Shown: in pieces, positions 44,126 through 53,043 of the stretch
Numbering within the stretch: position 1 is the first letter of the stretch
Layout: every line of letters begins with the position of its first letter
Made by a program: the position numbers and the translations under genes
Origin: Ancylothrix sp. D3o
GTDB lineage: Bacteria; Cyanobacteriota; Cyanobacteriia; Cyanobacteriales; Oscillatoriaceae
Assembly (NCBI RefSeq): GCF_025370775.1
Contig: NZ_JAMXEX010000010.1
Span: 67,131-131,130, forward strand
DNA: 64,000 nucleotides
Reading direction: 5' to 3'
Notes under the pieces: generated by a model
What the model saw: the letters and a program-made list of their open reading frames with translations, nothing else
Database searches by the model: none
Told to the model about the DNA's origin: nothing

Positions 44126-44187
44126 AGTGGAGCAGGCGTCCCGCCTGCGATTGCTACATCAAAAGCAGGCGAGACGCCTGCTCCACT
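44126..44187. repeat. Nested inverted repeat between convergent genes
   Basis: Perfect 15-bp arms AGTGGAGCAGGCGTC (44126-44140) and GACGCCTGCTCCACT (44173-44187). Each arm also contains its own small GCAGGCG/CGCCTGC hairpin. It is built from two inverted copies of the dispersed GCAGGCG palindrome and could terminate transcription in both directions. Confidence 0.85.
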
Positions 44188-44222
44188 CGGAGTCTTCATC
44201 TGCGGTTAAAAATGACCCATAA

Positions 44223-45737
44223 CTAAGAACGATTGAGCATTTTATCTAACACATTGTGGGTAATTTGTTGAGCAGCCAAATTAAGGCGAGAGGTGCGTAA
44301 TTGGGGGGCATTAAAATCATCCAATCCCCAACTCCATTGTATAGTGCCGGTGGCAAAAACAATAGCTCCTGAATCAGCGGTATAAAGGGTGGTGTTGCTG
44401 TATCTTGTACCGCCTTTATGTGGGTAGGGAGAATGGCAAACGCGAATCAAATTTTTAGGAGCATTTCCATAGATTCTGTCAACTTCATAACCTAAAAGTC
44501 CGGCAAGTTTATCGCCTTTTTTGAGGCCGGTATTTGCTAATAGCCATTCGGGTGCATCATCAAGGGTGATATCTGCATCAACTGGGAAGGTTTCATACAT
44601 AACTCCAATGAGGGCATCTTCGGGCCGGTTGAGGGGTTCCTTTCGCCAAAGGGTGGTGATTCTTTTTTCGCTAAATTCGTCTTGAACTCGCCAAAATGGG
44701 TCATTTGGAGCCATTTCTTTATAGCTGACAATAGTGCGGTTACTCTCGCCGGTGATGCGGCTAGGTTCGAGGCGTATTTGCCAGAAACAAGTATTAGCAG
44801 AAAAAAAGCCTAAATTAATTCCTTGATCTCTGGCATTTTCGATGTTTTCTCGCATATCATAGGACCAATATTCATCGTGTCCAACAGATAGAAAAACTTT
44901 GTGTTTTAAGAGCAATCTTTTATTAAAATGGGTGTCGATGTTGGTGCAGTAAGTTACATCATAGCCTTCTTTTTCCAGCCAGCGCACCATGTTGTATTCC
45001 CAACCGGCACTTGAGACTTTATTTGCCGGTTGCAAATTGGTTAAAAATTCCCCCGCACCGACACCATAGGCTGCTTTATAATTAGGGCTTGCAGCGTAGG
45101 GCCGGTTGAAGGAAACTTTATAAGCTTGTTTCACGGTACTATTCCAGCGATAAAGCGATTTTTCGCCCCAATTGTTATAAGCTTGAAAGGTGGTAACACT
45201 GGATTGAAATAAAATATCTGAGGGGCGAAAATTGTCACGAACAACAAACATGATATAGCTTTGTTTGTTGGATTTGTTGCCGGTGAGTTTAGCTAAATAA
45301 ACGCCGCTTACCCAATCATCAGGAATGGTTAAAATATAAGGGTTTTTCCAGTCACATTCAATTAAGGCTGAGCCTTCATCTTCGAGGGGTGGCGGTTGTT
45401 GAATGCCGGTGAGGTTTATGGGTTGGGTGATGAGCCGGCCTCCATCGCCATTATACCAGCCCATACGGAATATTTCCAGGGTATAATTAGGGTCTTTGGT
45501 GTTAACAAATAGTTGAATTTCTTTGCCAATATTGACGCTGGTGAGGTTGGCGTAACCTTCAATTTCGTGGTTGATGGCGGGGTTGGTGAGTTGCCATTCT
45601 TTGGTGCCGGCTTTTTGGTTTTCTAGGATTATGGGGTTGTTGGGTTTTGGTTGGGTATAGGCGGGAATTTTGGAGAGGAAGGGGGTTGTTAGTCCGAAAA
45701 GGAAGGATTTTAGGAAGGTGCGGCGAGAGGGGATCAT
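44223..45737 (-). CDS. Exported N,N-dimethylformamidase beta-subunit-like protein
   Basis: A 504-residue protein with a Tat-type signal (PSRRTFLKSFLFGLTTPFL). The mature protein matches the N,N-dimethylformamidase beta subunit C-terminal-like family. Seen are IEGYANLTSVNIGKEIQLFV with FRMGWYNGDGGRL (a beta-sandwich region), SYIMFVVRDNFR, SSVTTFQAYNNWGEKSLY, VSFNRPYAAS, and the glutamine-amidotransferase-like VFLSVGHDEYWSYDMREN and FFSANTCFWQIR. The true dimethylformamidase works in amide degradation, but most family members are uncharacterised, so the substrate is unknown. No small-subunit gene is adjacent. Start ATG at 45737. Confidence 0.8.
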   Translation of the reverse strand: MIPSRRTFLKSFLFGLTTPFLSKIPAYTQPKPNNPIILENQKAGTKEWQLTNPAINHEIEGYANLTSVNIGKEIQLFVNTKDPNYTLEIFRMGWYNGDGGRLITQPINLTGIQQPPPLEDEGSALIECDWKNPYILTIPDDWVSGVYLAKLTGNKSNKQSYIMFVVRDNFRPSDILFQSSVTTFQAYNNWGEKSLYRWNSTVKQAYKVSFNRPYAASPNYKAAYGVGAGEFLTNLQPANKVSSAGWEYNMVRWLEKEGYDVTYCTNIDTHFNKRLLLKHKVFLSVGHDEYWSYDMRENIENARDQGINLGFFSANTCFWQIRLEPSRITGESNRTIVSYKEMAPNDPFWRVQDEFSEKRITTLWRKEPLNRPEDALIGVMYETFPVDADITLDDAPEWLLANTGLKKGDKLAGLLGYEVDRIYGNAPKNLIRVCHSPYPHKGGTRYSNTTLYTADSGAIVFATGTIQWSWGLDDFNAPQLRTSRLNLAAQQITHNVLDKMLNRS

Positions 45738-45801
45738 AGAAAATTTTACTTAAATTTATGAGAGTGGGTTGGGCGGGAAAACGAAACCCAACCGACACTA
45801 T

Positions 45802-48219
45802 TTAACCACACCGGCACACCTTCACACTCATATCACTACTCGCACTCACCAAGGTTTTCCCATCAGGACTAAACGCAACTTTTGACACTTTTTCTGTATG
45901 TTCATCTAAAATTTGTAGCAACGCGCCGGTGTACATTTCCCAAAGTTTTACAGTATGATCACTACTCCCCGTCGCTATAATTTCTCCATCAGGACTAATA
46001 GCAATTGAATGAACTGCCGAGGGATGACCTTCTAATTTTCGCAACAATTGGCCGGTGGGTAAATACCAAACTTTCACCTTTCCATCTTCCCCGCCAGTTA
46101 CTAAATTGTTGCCATCCGAACTTATCGCCACTGCATAAACTTTTGCCGGTTCTTTAATTGTATGAAAAACCTCTCCCGAAGGAAGCCGGCGTAACTGAAT
46201 TAAACCCTCTTCTTCTATTTCATCTTCTGCACTTGATGCCATTCCTGCCGTGACTAAAATATCGCCTTTAGGACTAATGGCCACCGCGTAAATGACATCC
46301 GGCCCTAAATCATTTAATAATTCCGCTTTCGGCAGTTTCCAAATTTGAATTGAGCCGGTTTCATCCACCGGATCTTCCCCCGCACTTACCATGATTTTAC
46401 CATCAGCGCTAATCGTCACACAAGAAGCCCAAAAAGATGTTTCTAGGGTGCGAGTTTTTTCTTGAGTGCGTAAATTCCACAGTTCAATATTCGCATTAGC
46501 AACAGCTAATAATTCTCCATCGGGGTGAATAGCAAGATCCGCAATTGCCATCGCCTCAGAATCAATATCAAAATTATGTAATTCTGTCCCGTTTTCCAAA
46601 TTCCAAAGTTTAATTTCTTTACAACTTCCCGATGCCAAAATTTTACTGGCAGAATTAATCGCCAAACAAGTTACCGCGCTTTTATGCCCTCTCAAAATAT
46701 TGGTTAATCGCCAAGCTCTGCCTCTGTGAGAAGGCTCTGCATAAATTGGCTGTTCTGAGTATTCTTCTATTTCTTCTGTTTCCTCAGCCTCGAAAATTTC
46801 CGCCATTTCTTCAAGTTTTTCTAGTTCTTCTTGATGGCTTATTTTTTCTTCAGCTTTTTTCCTCTTCTGGCTACCGGCCTTTTCTGGGAAACCATCCACC
46901 GATTCTTGTAAATCAAGCATTTGATTTCGCAGTTTAATAATCCCCTCCCGAATAGGATTTAAGTCTGGCATTTCCGCCATAATTTGGCGATTTTTTATTA
47001 GTTCAGGAATGTTTAAAATATCTGCGGAAAGCCGTCCTAATGCAGATTGAATGCCGCTTAAATCTACAGGAGACGAAGTTTGACTTGGCGTAGAAAGTTT
47101 CTCTAACGCAGCTTGGATTTCACTTAAATCTATTTCCGGCTGCACGTTCTGAGGCTCAGCTTCTAAACGCTCTTGAATTTGAGCAAGCTTTGTATTAATT
47201 TCTTCTAATTGCTGAATAACCGACTTTTGAAAATTCTCAATAATACGACTTTGCAAAGTTCCTGAGACAGCAGCAACTCCATCTGAAAGCAAAACTAAAG
47301 CAGCTTCAAGCCGGTTAAAATCAAAAGCCGGTGTAGAAATAGAACTTTCTTCTAAATTGCGGCTTTGTTGCGTTAATTGTTGCTGCAACTGAGCAAAAGC
47401 AGCGCCAATCATTTCCAGTTGCCGTGATGACGTTGTATTAACCAATTCTGCCAATTTATCCAGCGAATCTTGGCTATCTGCAAAATCGCTAATTTGTAAG
47501 GCTTCTCGCTGGATTTCTACCCCGGCACCCCCAGCCATTGAATTTTGTAACCCTCCCAGCATTTGATATAAAATTGTTTGCTGGCTTTGCAGTCTTTCAA
47601 TTTCTGCAAATAAACGGGTTAAATCTTCCCTGAATTCCAAAGATTGATTATCTTGCCTTTGTTGTGCCAGCGCATCCAAAACACCCAAAACAGCAATTCT
47701 TAACTCTTCAATTTGGCTTCCAAAATTAGAATTCAACTCCCCCACTGTCGCTGTATAATTGGCTGGTTGACTCTTCAATAACCGGCTATTTAACTCCTCA
47801 AGTTGCGCTTGCACCGGCGCCAAAGACGGCAGACGTTGACTTGCAAGGTTTTGCAAATTATTCTGCAAAGCTCGTAACTCGCGCCCCTGCACTGTCATTT
47901 CACTTTGCAAGTAAGACATCGCCTGAGCCAAGTCAGAGATAGCTATACGCACAGGTTCACCAGATGCCGGATCGGCAGCTTGCCGGCGCATATATTCCAT
48001 ATCCGCAAGAATTTGGCGTTGAAGCTGCACGATTTCACCCCCGCCACGCGGCAAACGTTCCAAAGCACGCCGGTTTGCCAAATTCAATAGCAATGACAAA
48101 GAAATCGGAGTAGCCGCATAGAGAAGTTGCTGATTTGCCACAGCAATTGCCGTCCCGATAATTGAACCGGCAATCGAAGCATATTCAGCAATAATTAGCC
48201 AATTACCATTATTTTGCAT
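45802..48219 (-). CDS. Membrane-hairpin / coiled-coil / WD40-propeller protein
   Basis: An 805-residue protein. The N-terminal two-helix module at residues 8-50 has IAEYASIAGSIIGTAIA, then QQLLYAATPISLSL and LNLANRR. It is shared with the genes at 48252, 56057 and 57220. Residues 55-440 are a long coiled coil, interrupted by Gln/Asn-rich parts. A charged Glu/Lys stretch (around 450-500) precedes about seven WD40 blades (from about 512: VTCLAINSASKILASGS; VHSIAISPDGEIIATGSSDH; VAFSPDGKTLVSASS). It ends abruptly at VKVCRCG, inside the last blade strand. WD40 propellers are protein-binding platforms. The gene is tandem with the next upstream gene, 32 bp apart, suggesting one operon. Confidence 0.82.
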   Translation of the reverse strand: MQNNGNWLIIAEYASIAGSIIGTAIAVANQQLLYAATPISLSLLLNLANRRALERLPRGGGEIVQLQRQILADMEYMRRQAADPASGEPVRIAISDLAQAMSYLQSEMTVQGRELRALQNNLQNLASQRLPSLAPVQAQLEELNSRLLKSQPANYTATVGELNSNFGSQIEELRIAVLGVLDALAQQRQDNQSLEFREDLTRLFAEIERLQSQQTILYQMLGGLQNSMAGGAGVEIQREALQISDFADSQDSLDKLAELVNTTSSRQLEMIGAAFAQLQQQLTQQSRNLEESSISTPAFDFNRLEAALVLLSDGVAAVSGTLQSRIIENFQKSVIQQLEEINTKLAQIQERLEAEPQNVQPEIDLSEIQAALEKLSTPSQTSSPVDLSGIQSALGRLSADILNIPELIKNRQIMAEMPDLNPIREGIIKLRNQMLDLQESVDGFPEKAGSQKRKKAEEKISHQEELEKLEEMAEIFEAEETEEIEEYSEQPIYAEPSHRGRAWRLTNILRGHKSAVTCLAINSASKILASGSCKEIKLWNLENGTELHNFDIDSEAMAIADLAIHPDGELLAVANANIELWNLRTQEKTRTLETSFWASCVTISADGKIMVSAGEDPVDETGSIQIWKLPKAELLNDLGPDVIYAVAISPKGDILVTAGMASSAEDEIEEEGLIQLRRLPSGEVFHTIKEPAKVYAVAISSDGNNLVTGGEDGKVKVWYLPTGQLLRKLEGHPSAVHSIAISPDGEIIATGSSDHTVKLWEMYTGALLQILDEHTEKVSKVAFSPDGKTLVSASSDMSVKVCRCG

Positions 48220-48251
48220 TTATCTTATTTAACTTATCCCCAGTTGTAATT

Positions 48252-49049
48252 TTAAACTGTTTTTACCGAGTTTTGCTGCTCAGTTTGTAATTGTTTTACC
48301 TGCGTTACTAACCGCTGTAAATAAGGCTTAACAATATTTTGGTTTTTCTCTTCCAACTCTTCAAGACGCCGGCGTAAATCCTCAATTTGTTCTTGTTGAT
48401 TTGCCTGAATTTGCGTAAGAAACTCCTGAATTTCCTCGCCATTATTTTCTGCCGATGAAATTGTCGCTGCATTACTCGCCTGAGCAATTCTTTCTTGCAT
48501 CAGCAAAAACTGCACATTCATTCTTTCCCAGTCTGCATGAGTCAGAGCATCAGTTTGCAAACGTTCTGTCAAAGAGCGCAACTCATCAAGGGATTGATGA
48601 ATCGGGTTAAGATCCACCGGCTCCCCATGACTTATTCCTTGCACTTGTTCTGCAAAATAATGCCTAATTTCCGCCAACGCCACCGCCGTACTATCTTGCA
48701 ACTCAGCAACCGAACGCTGCAACTGTATAATTTCCTCTTGAAAATTTGGAGTTGCTTCTAACAATTCCGGTGTCGGAGAAAAAGGAAACAACGCATCAAA
48801 ATTAGAAGTAATTTCCCCCGTATTTGTCACTGGTGGAAGTTGAGATTTTTGCGTTATTCGAGAACGATTAATTAAATTCAAAGAAACCGCCATCGTCAGA
48901 GGAAGCGCCGCCAAAATAACCTGCTGAGAAAAAGCCGCCGCCACACTTCCGACAGCAGATAAACACACCGAAGCATACTCGGCAATTTCCAGAGGCGCGT
49001 GCCGGTGGTGCGGATGAGTTAAAGACTTCTGAGTTTCTGTACTTTCCAT
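48252..49049 (-). CDS. Membrane-hairpin / coiled-coil protein without C-terminal domain
   Basis: A 265-residue protein if started at MESTETQKSL; the 30 codons upstream of it lack a ribosome site and look non-coding. The N-terminal module (LEIAEYASVCLSAVGSVAA, QQVILAALPLTMAVSLNLINR) is homologous to those of the three other family members in this window. From about residue 110 it is an extended coiled coil (FQEEIIQLQRSVAELQ; LRRRLEELEEKNQNIVK) to the end. No WD40 or enzyme domain follows. It is the first gene of a two-gene operon with the WD40 version (32 bp gap), so hetero-oligomerisation through coiled coils is plausible. Confidence 0.78.
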   Translation of the reverse strand: MESTETQKSLTHPHHRHAPLEIAEYASVCLSAVGSVAAAFSQQVILAALPLTMAVSLNLINRSRITQKSQLPPVTNTGEITSNFDALFPFSPTPELLEATPNFQEEIIQLQRSVAELQDSTAVALAEIRHYFAEQVQGISHGEPVDLNPIHQSLDELRSLTERLQTDALTHADWERMNVQFLLMQERIAQASNAATISSAENNGEEIQEFLTQIQANQQEQIEDLRRRLEELEEKNQNIVKPYLQRLVTQVKQLQTEQQNSVKTV

Positions 49050-49264
49050 AATCTCAAAATTGGTAGTGCTTCCCCAAAATTTTAAGCCGAATGCGTCATT
49101 AATTTTACTTTCCCTTTTAAAAACCACACAAAGATTCAAATTCCCCCATTGAACTCTTTCTGTCTGCCGGCCAAATTTCCCTCACCCGCAAGTTCACCCA
49201 AAGCGTTAAGCTAGAAATCCAACTCTTAGTAACAGATATCCTTTTGTTTATCACACTTTAATCC

Positions 49265-50383
49265 ATGAGTCAACATCCCACAATCTTTTCTTTTTTTGCC
49301 GGCACCGGCTTTTTAGATTTAGGCTTTGAAAACAGCGGTTATAATATCGCCTTCGTCAACGAATATTTCCCCCCATTTATGGAAGCCTATAAATATTCAA
49401 GACAAAACCTAAACCAACCTCTACCAAAATACGGTTACTACCAAGGAAGCATCACCGATTTTCTCACAGGAGAACCCCAGCAAAAACTCAAAAAATACAT
49501 CAAGAATGCTAAACAAAATAGCGACATAATCGGCTTTATTGGCGGCCCTCCTTGCCCCGATTTTTCAGTTGGTGGAAAAAACAAAGGCAGAGAAGGCGAT
49601 CACGGAAAACTTACCGGTTCCTATATTGCCTTAATTTGTCAATTAGAACCCGATTTTTTCTTATTTGAAAACGTCAAAGGGTTGTGGCGTACAAAAATTC
49701 ATCGCGCCTTTTATGACGAACTCAAACAGGAATTAGAAAACACCGGCTACCTCTTAACAGAAAGACTCATCAACGCCATCGAATACGGCGCACCCCAAGA
49801 CAGAGAACGCATCATTTTAATCGGCTTCAAAAAAGAATTATTAACCAGCAAAGGCATGGAAACCTTACAGGTCGGAGCATTTCCTTGGGAAAAACACATC
49901 CTCTACCCCAGACAAAAAGTTTTCACTTATTCTTGGCCCCAAACTAACACTTTTGAAGAAAATTCAACCCTACCTTTTCCTAAAAATATCCCCGAAAAAT
50001 TAACCGTTGAATACTGGTTTAAAAAAAATGATGTTTTAAACCATCCCAACGCTCAGCAATACTTCCAACCAAGAGCAGGAATTAAACGTTTTGCCTCCGT
50101 TGATGAAGGCGACGACTCCAAAAAATCCTACAAACGCCTTCACCGTTGGCGCTATTCTCCCACCGCGTGTTATGGAAATAACGAAGTACACCTACATCCT
50201 TACAAAATTCGCCGGCTTTCGGTTGCAGAAGTTTTAGCCATTCAATCTTTGCCCAAAGACTTTGTTTTACCTCCCCATTTATCCCTCACTAACCTATTCA
50301 AAACTGTAGGCAATGGTGTACCCTATTTAGCATCAAAGAAACTGGCTGAAACCATCCTTGACTTTTTGGCGCTAAACAAATGA
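49265..50383 (+). CDS. DNA (cytosine-5-)-methyltransferase of a type II restriction-modification system
   Basis: A 372-residue m5C methyltransferase. Motif I is TIFSFFAGTGFLDLGFEN (6-23). The catalytic motif IV is GFIGGPPCPDFSVGGKN with the nucleophile Cys97. Motif VI is FFLFENVKG (131-139), motif VIII GAPQDRERI (175-183), and motifs IX-X lie near the end (RRLSVAEVLAIQSLP and FKTVGNGVPYLASKK). All catalytic residues are present, so it should be active. The variable target-recognition region is about 190-320; the target sequence cannot be read from it. Its TGA overlaps the ATG of the next gene in ATGA, indicating translational coupling with the endonuclease. Confidence 0.93.
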   Translation: MSQHPTIFSFFAGTGFLDLGFENSGYNIAFVNEYFPPFMEAYKYSRQNLNQPLPKYGYYQGSITDFLTGEPQQKLKKYIKNAKQNSDIIGFIGGPPCPDFSVGGKNKGREGDHGKLTGSYIALICQLEPDFFLFENVKGLWRTKIHRAFYDELKQELENTGYLLTERLINAIEYGAPQDRERIILIGFKKELLTSKGMETLQVGAFPWEKHILYPRQKVFTYSWPQTNTFEENSTLPFPKNIPEKLTVEYWFKKNDVLNHPNAQQYFQPRAGIKRFASVDEGDDSKKSYKRLHRWRYSPTACYGNNEVHLHPYKIRRLSVAEVLAIQSLPKDFVLPPHLSLTNLFKTVGNGVPYLASKKLAETILDFLALNK

Positions 50384-51453
50384 AACTCACTGCTTCTAAT
50401 ATTGTAAGAGCGATTGGGGATTTGCCAAGAAACCGGGTATATCATTATATCAACCCGCAAACTAAAGGGAACATTGAAATTTTCAATGTTGTTTACCCAG
50501 AAGGGCCAATAGTTATAAAGCGTTACGATCCAGCCAAAGGTCAATCATCCTTGACAGCAAAAGAAGAGTCTATTTCTTCTCAAATGATTTGGCGGATCGC
50601 AAATGCTTTTACCCCCAATTATCCCATACAATTTGACCGAGTGCTTGGATCTAGTTATAACACTCGGTCAGTCTTAGAAGCACTCCTTGCTCACACCCCA
50701 CAATTCTACTTTTGCTATCCAGGGAGAGTTGAAATAATCAACTCTTCCTCTCAAATTAAAAGCGGTCATAAACATTTAATCTGGTGCCCAGAAAATCCCC
50801 ACGAACTCGCCATTATGCGGGAGAAAAAAACACAACTTGTTATTTCTGAAGTGCCGGTGGAAGTCGTTTATGATTCTTTAAGTTTTCCTGAATCTTCAAT
50901 TCAAAAAATAGACATTAATGTTCAACGTCGGCATTCTCAGATGCAAATTGCTTTAATTATGATCGGCAAGCAATTAGGTTATAGAACTTGGATTGCACAG
51001 AATGACCGAAGTATTCTCTATAATAATCAAAAAATTGGCGAAATGGAAACCGTCATCCCCTCGCTTAAAAATGAAAAACTCATTTCCATATTTGAAGAAG
51101 CGCGGAAAGTAGCTCAATTAATAGATTGCATCTGGTTTAAAAGCGATAAATTCATGCCCGCTGTTATTGAAGTCGAACACACCACAGGAGTTACCAGCGG
51201 TTTAACTCGCATGAAAAACCTACAAGATGCTTTACCGCCTTTTCAAACTCGCTATGTTATTGTTGCGCCTGATGAAGATAGAGAAAAAGTCATCAAAGAA
51301 GGCAACCGGCCTCAATTTCATTCCCTGAATATCAAATATTTTCCCTATTCAGCCGTAGAAGAATTGTATGCACTTTGCCATCGCCGAAAATTGCGAGGAG
51401 TCACAGAAGAATTCCTCGATTGTTATATAGAATCTGTTTTAGCAGCTTCTTAA
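50380..51453 (+). CDS. Type II restriction endonuclease, PD-(D/E)XK-like
   Basis: A 357-residue protein overlapping the methyltransferase gene by four bases (ATGA). Residues 246-275 (IDCIWFKSDKFMPAVIEVEH then TTGVTSGLTRM) give the nuclease pattern D-x14-ExE with Asp249 and Glu264/Glu266, where the usual Lys is replaced by Glu. This EVEH pattern is known in a group of type II restriction enzymes. The N-terminal 150 residues (IEIFNVVYPEGPIVIKRYDP, VLGSSYNTRSVLEALL) probably hold target recognition. It should cut unmodified DNA at the site its partner methylates. No controller (C) protein gene is seen. Confidence 0.8.
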   Translation: MKLTASNIVRAIGDLPRNRVYHYINPQTKGNIEIFNVVYPEGPIVIKRYDPAKGQSSLTAKEESISSQMIWRIANAFTPNYPIQFDRVLGSSYNTRSVLEALLAHTPQFYFCYPGRVEIINSSSQIKSGHKHLIWCPENPHELAIMREKKTQLVISEVPVEVVYDSLSFPESSIQKIDINVQRRHSQMQIALIMIGKQLGYRTWIAQNDRSILYNNQKIGEMETVIPSLKNEKLISIFEEARKVAQLIDCIWFKSDKFMPAVIEVEHTTGVTSGLTRMKNLQDALPPFQTRYVIVAPDEDREKVIKEGNRPQFHSLNIKYFPYSAVEELYALCHRRKLRGVTEEFLDCYIESVLAAS

Positions 51454-51593
51454 AAAATCAGAAATACCCATTCGTCGAAACCGGCCCTCACAACATCCCC
51501 ATAACTTACGCCAATATCAAAGAAACCTCCACAATATTTGACAATTTTATCTACCAAACCATCTCCCTTACCGGCCTCAATTTCAAATAACCC

Positions 51594-51875
51594 TCACTCC
51601 TGCACCAAAAACTCCACCCTGGGCACCAAAGGATCTTGCACAATACCCACCCCAGCAAACCCCCAACGCTTCAACAAACCCTTAACTTGAGTTGTCGAAA
51701 TCGACTCTACCGCAAACTTATCCGCCACATCCTTACCATGCGTATTCAAATAACTCAACGCATCATAATCCTCCTTAAACATCAACAAAAACCCCTTCGC
51801 ATCATCCAAACTTGGATGCGCCGCCACATAAGCCCCATCAACCTTTGAACGAATCAAATAATAAAAATCCGACAT
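51594..51875 (-). CDS. Conserved small cyanobacterial protein
   Basis: A 93-residue soluble protein, alpha/beta by pattern: FYYLIRSKVDGAYVAAHPSL, FKEDYDALSYLNTHG, VESISTTQVKGLLKRWGFAG and LVPRVEFLVQE. No signal peptide or known catalytic motif. I recognise it as the type of short protein conserved among cyanobacteria but not by name. It lies 18 bp downstream of the ABC permease gene on the same strand, so it is probably in that transcript. Confidence 0.7.
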   Translation of the reverse strand: MSDFYYLIRSKVDGAYVAAHPSLDDAKGFLLMFKEDYDALSYLNTHGKDVADKFAVESISTTQVKGLLKRWGFAGVGIVQDPLVPRVEFLVQE

Positions 51876-51893
51876 TTCAACACCCCTATCTTT

Positions 51894-52946
51894 TTACTTC
51901 AAATCTTCCAACTTAATACGCGGATCAGCAACCTTTAACAACAAATCCGCCAACAAATTACCCACAATTAACATTAACGCACCCATCATCAAACTCGCCA
52001 TCACTAAATACAAATCCTGCGCCGTCACCGCCTGCAAAATAAGCCGGCCCAAACCAGGCCAATTAAAGAAAAACTCCGCAATAAAAGCACCCCCCAACAA
52101 CCCCGCAAACTCAAACCCCAACAACGTAATTAACGGGTTAACAGCATTCCGCAAAGCATGAACATAAATCACCCGATTTTCTGGCAAACCTTTCGCCCTA
52201 GCCGTGCGAATATAATCTTGGCGCAACACATCCAACAACTGACCCCGCGTAATACGTTGCAACCCAGCAAAACTCGTAATACTTAACGCAATAGTTGGTA
52301 AAATCATGTGCCAACCCACATCTAAAATCTTACCCAAAAACGTCATATCATTATAATTAATACTCTTCATCCCCCCAACCGGAAAAAGAGGCGACGTATT
52401 TTGAGCAAAAAATAACAACAACAACGCCGTAATAAAACTAGGGAAACCCTGGCCGGCATAACTTAAAACCTGCAACACCCGATCCACCGTTTTATTTTGT
52501 TGAACCGCCGCCAAAATTCCCAGCGGAATTGCAATCGCCCAAGTTAGAATCAACGAAGAAATAGCCAACAACAAAGTCGCCGGAATTCGTTCCGCCAAAA
52601 GAGAAGAAACAGAACGCTGCGTTGCAAAACTTTGACCAAAATCCCCACTGCTAAGAATACGCCAAAGCCAGCGCCAATATTGCTCAGGCCAAGACTTATC
52701 TAAACCAAAATTCCGCCTAAATAACTCCAACGTTTCAGGAGAAATCTTTGGATTTTGGCGCAACGTATCCAAATAATCCCCCGGCGCCAACTGAATAATA
52801 AAAAAGCAAAGAATAGAAGCCAAAAATAGCGTAATCAAAGCCTGAAAAAGCCGCTTCAGCACATAGAGAAACATCTCACTAGCAAGCAGCCCGCGAACAG
52901 CATCTTTATTTAACCTAAAATCTAAATTCGCCATATTATTACTCAC
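51894..52946 (-). CDS. ABC transporter permease, DppB/OppB family
   Basis: A 350-residue membrane protein with six helices. Family marks are FQALITLFLASILCFFIIQL followed by APGDYLD at the N-terminal helix, a large loop with FRRNFGLDKSWPEQYWRWL, and the EAA-like motif QDYIRTARAKGLPENRVIYV. DppB-type permeases form heterodimers with DppC in peptide, nickel or opine importers. No DppC, ATPase or binding-protein gene is present in the window, so the partners must be encoded elsewhere. Residues 1-20 before the first helix (MANLDFRLNKDAVRGLLA) are an unusual cytosolic extension. Substrate undetermined. Confidence 0.9.
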   Translation of the reverse strand: MSNNMANLDFRLNKDAVRGLLASEMFLYVLKRLFQALITLFLASILCFFIIQLAPGDYLDTLRQNPKISPETLELFRRNFGLDKSWPEQYWRWLWRILSSGDFGQSFATQRSVSSLLAERIPATLLLAISSLILTWAIAIPLGILAAVQQNKTVDRVLQVLSYAGQGFPSFITALLLLFFAQNTSPLFPVGGMKSINYNDMTFLGKILDVGWHMILPTIALSITSFAGLQRITRGQLLDVLRQDYIRTARAKGLPENRVIYVHALRNAVNPLITLLGFEFAGLLGGAFIAEFFFNWPGLGRLILQAVTAQDLYLVMASLMMGALMLIVGNLLADLLLKVADPRIKLEDLK

Positions 52947-52971
52947 TAGAAATTAAGCTAGGGGGAGTATT

Positions 52972-53032
52972 GCGGGCAAGATGCCCGCGCCACAAGATGC
53001 ACCGTACAGACGTTCTGGCAGAACGTCTCTAC
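52972..53032. repeat. Two adjacent hairpin repeats upstream of the permease
   Basis: GCGGGCAAGATGCCCGC at 52972-52988, of the dispersed GCAGGC type, is followed by 13-bp arms GTACAGACGTTCT/AGAACGTCTCTAC (53004-53016 and 53020-53032, one mismatch, loop GGC). The second begins 12 bases after the apt stop on the minus strand and could end apt transcription, although no T tract follows. Confidence 0.75.
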
Positions 53033-53043
53033 AAATCACCAAA

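Noticed and set aside
44126-44187. Possible CRISPR-like repeat pair
   Set aside because: The two copies are inverted, not direct, and no further units or spacers follow; no cas gene is nearby.
49265-51453. Direct link between the m5C methyltransferase and the GCCGGT enrichment
   Set aside because: Tempting because CCGG is a common m5C target, but restriction sites are usually avoided rather than enriched, and the recognition domain cannot be read by eye.
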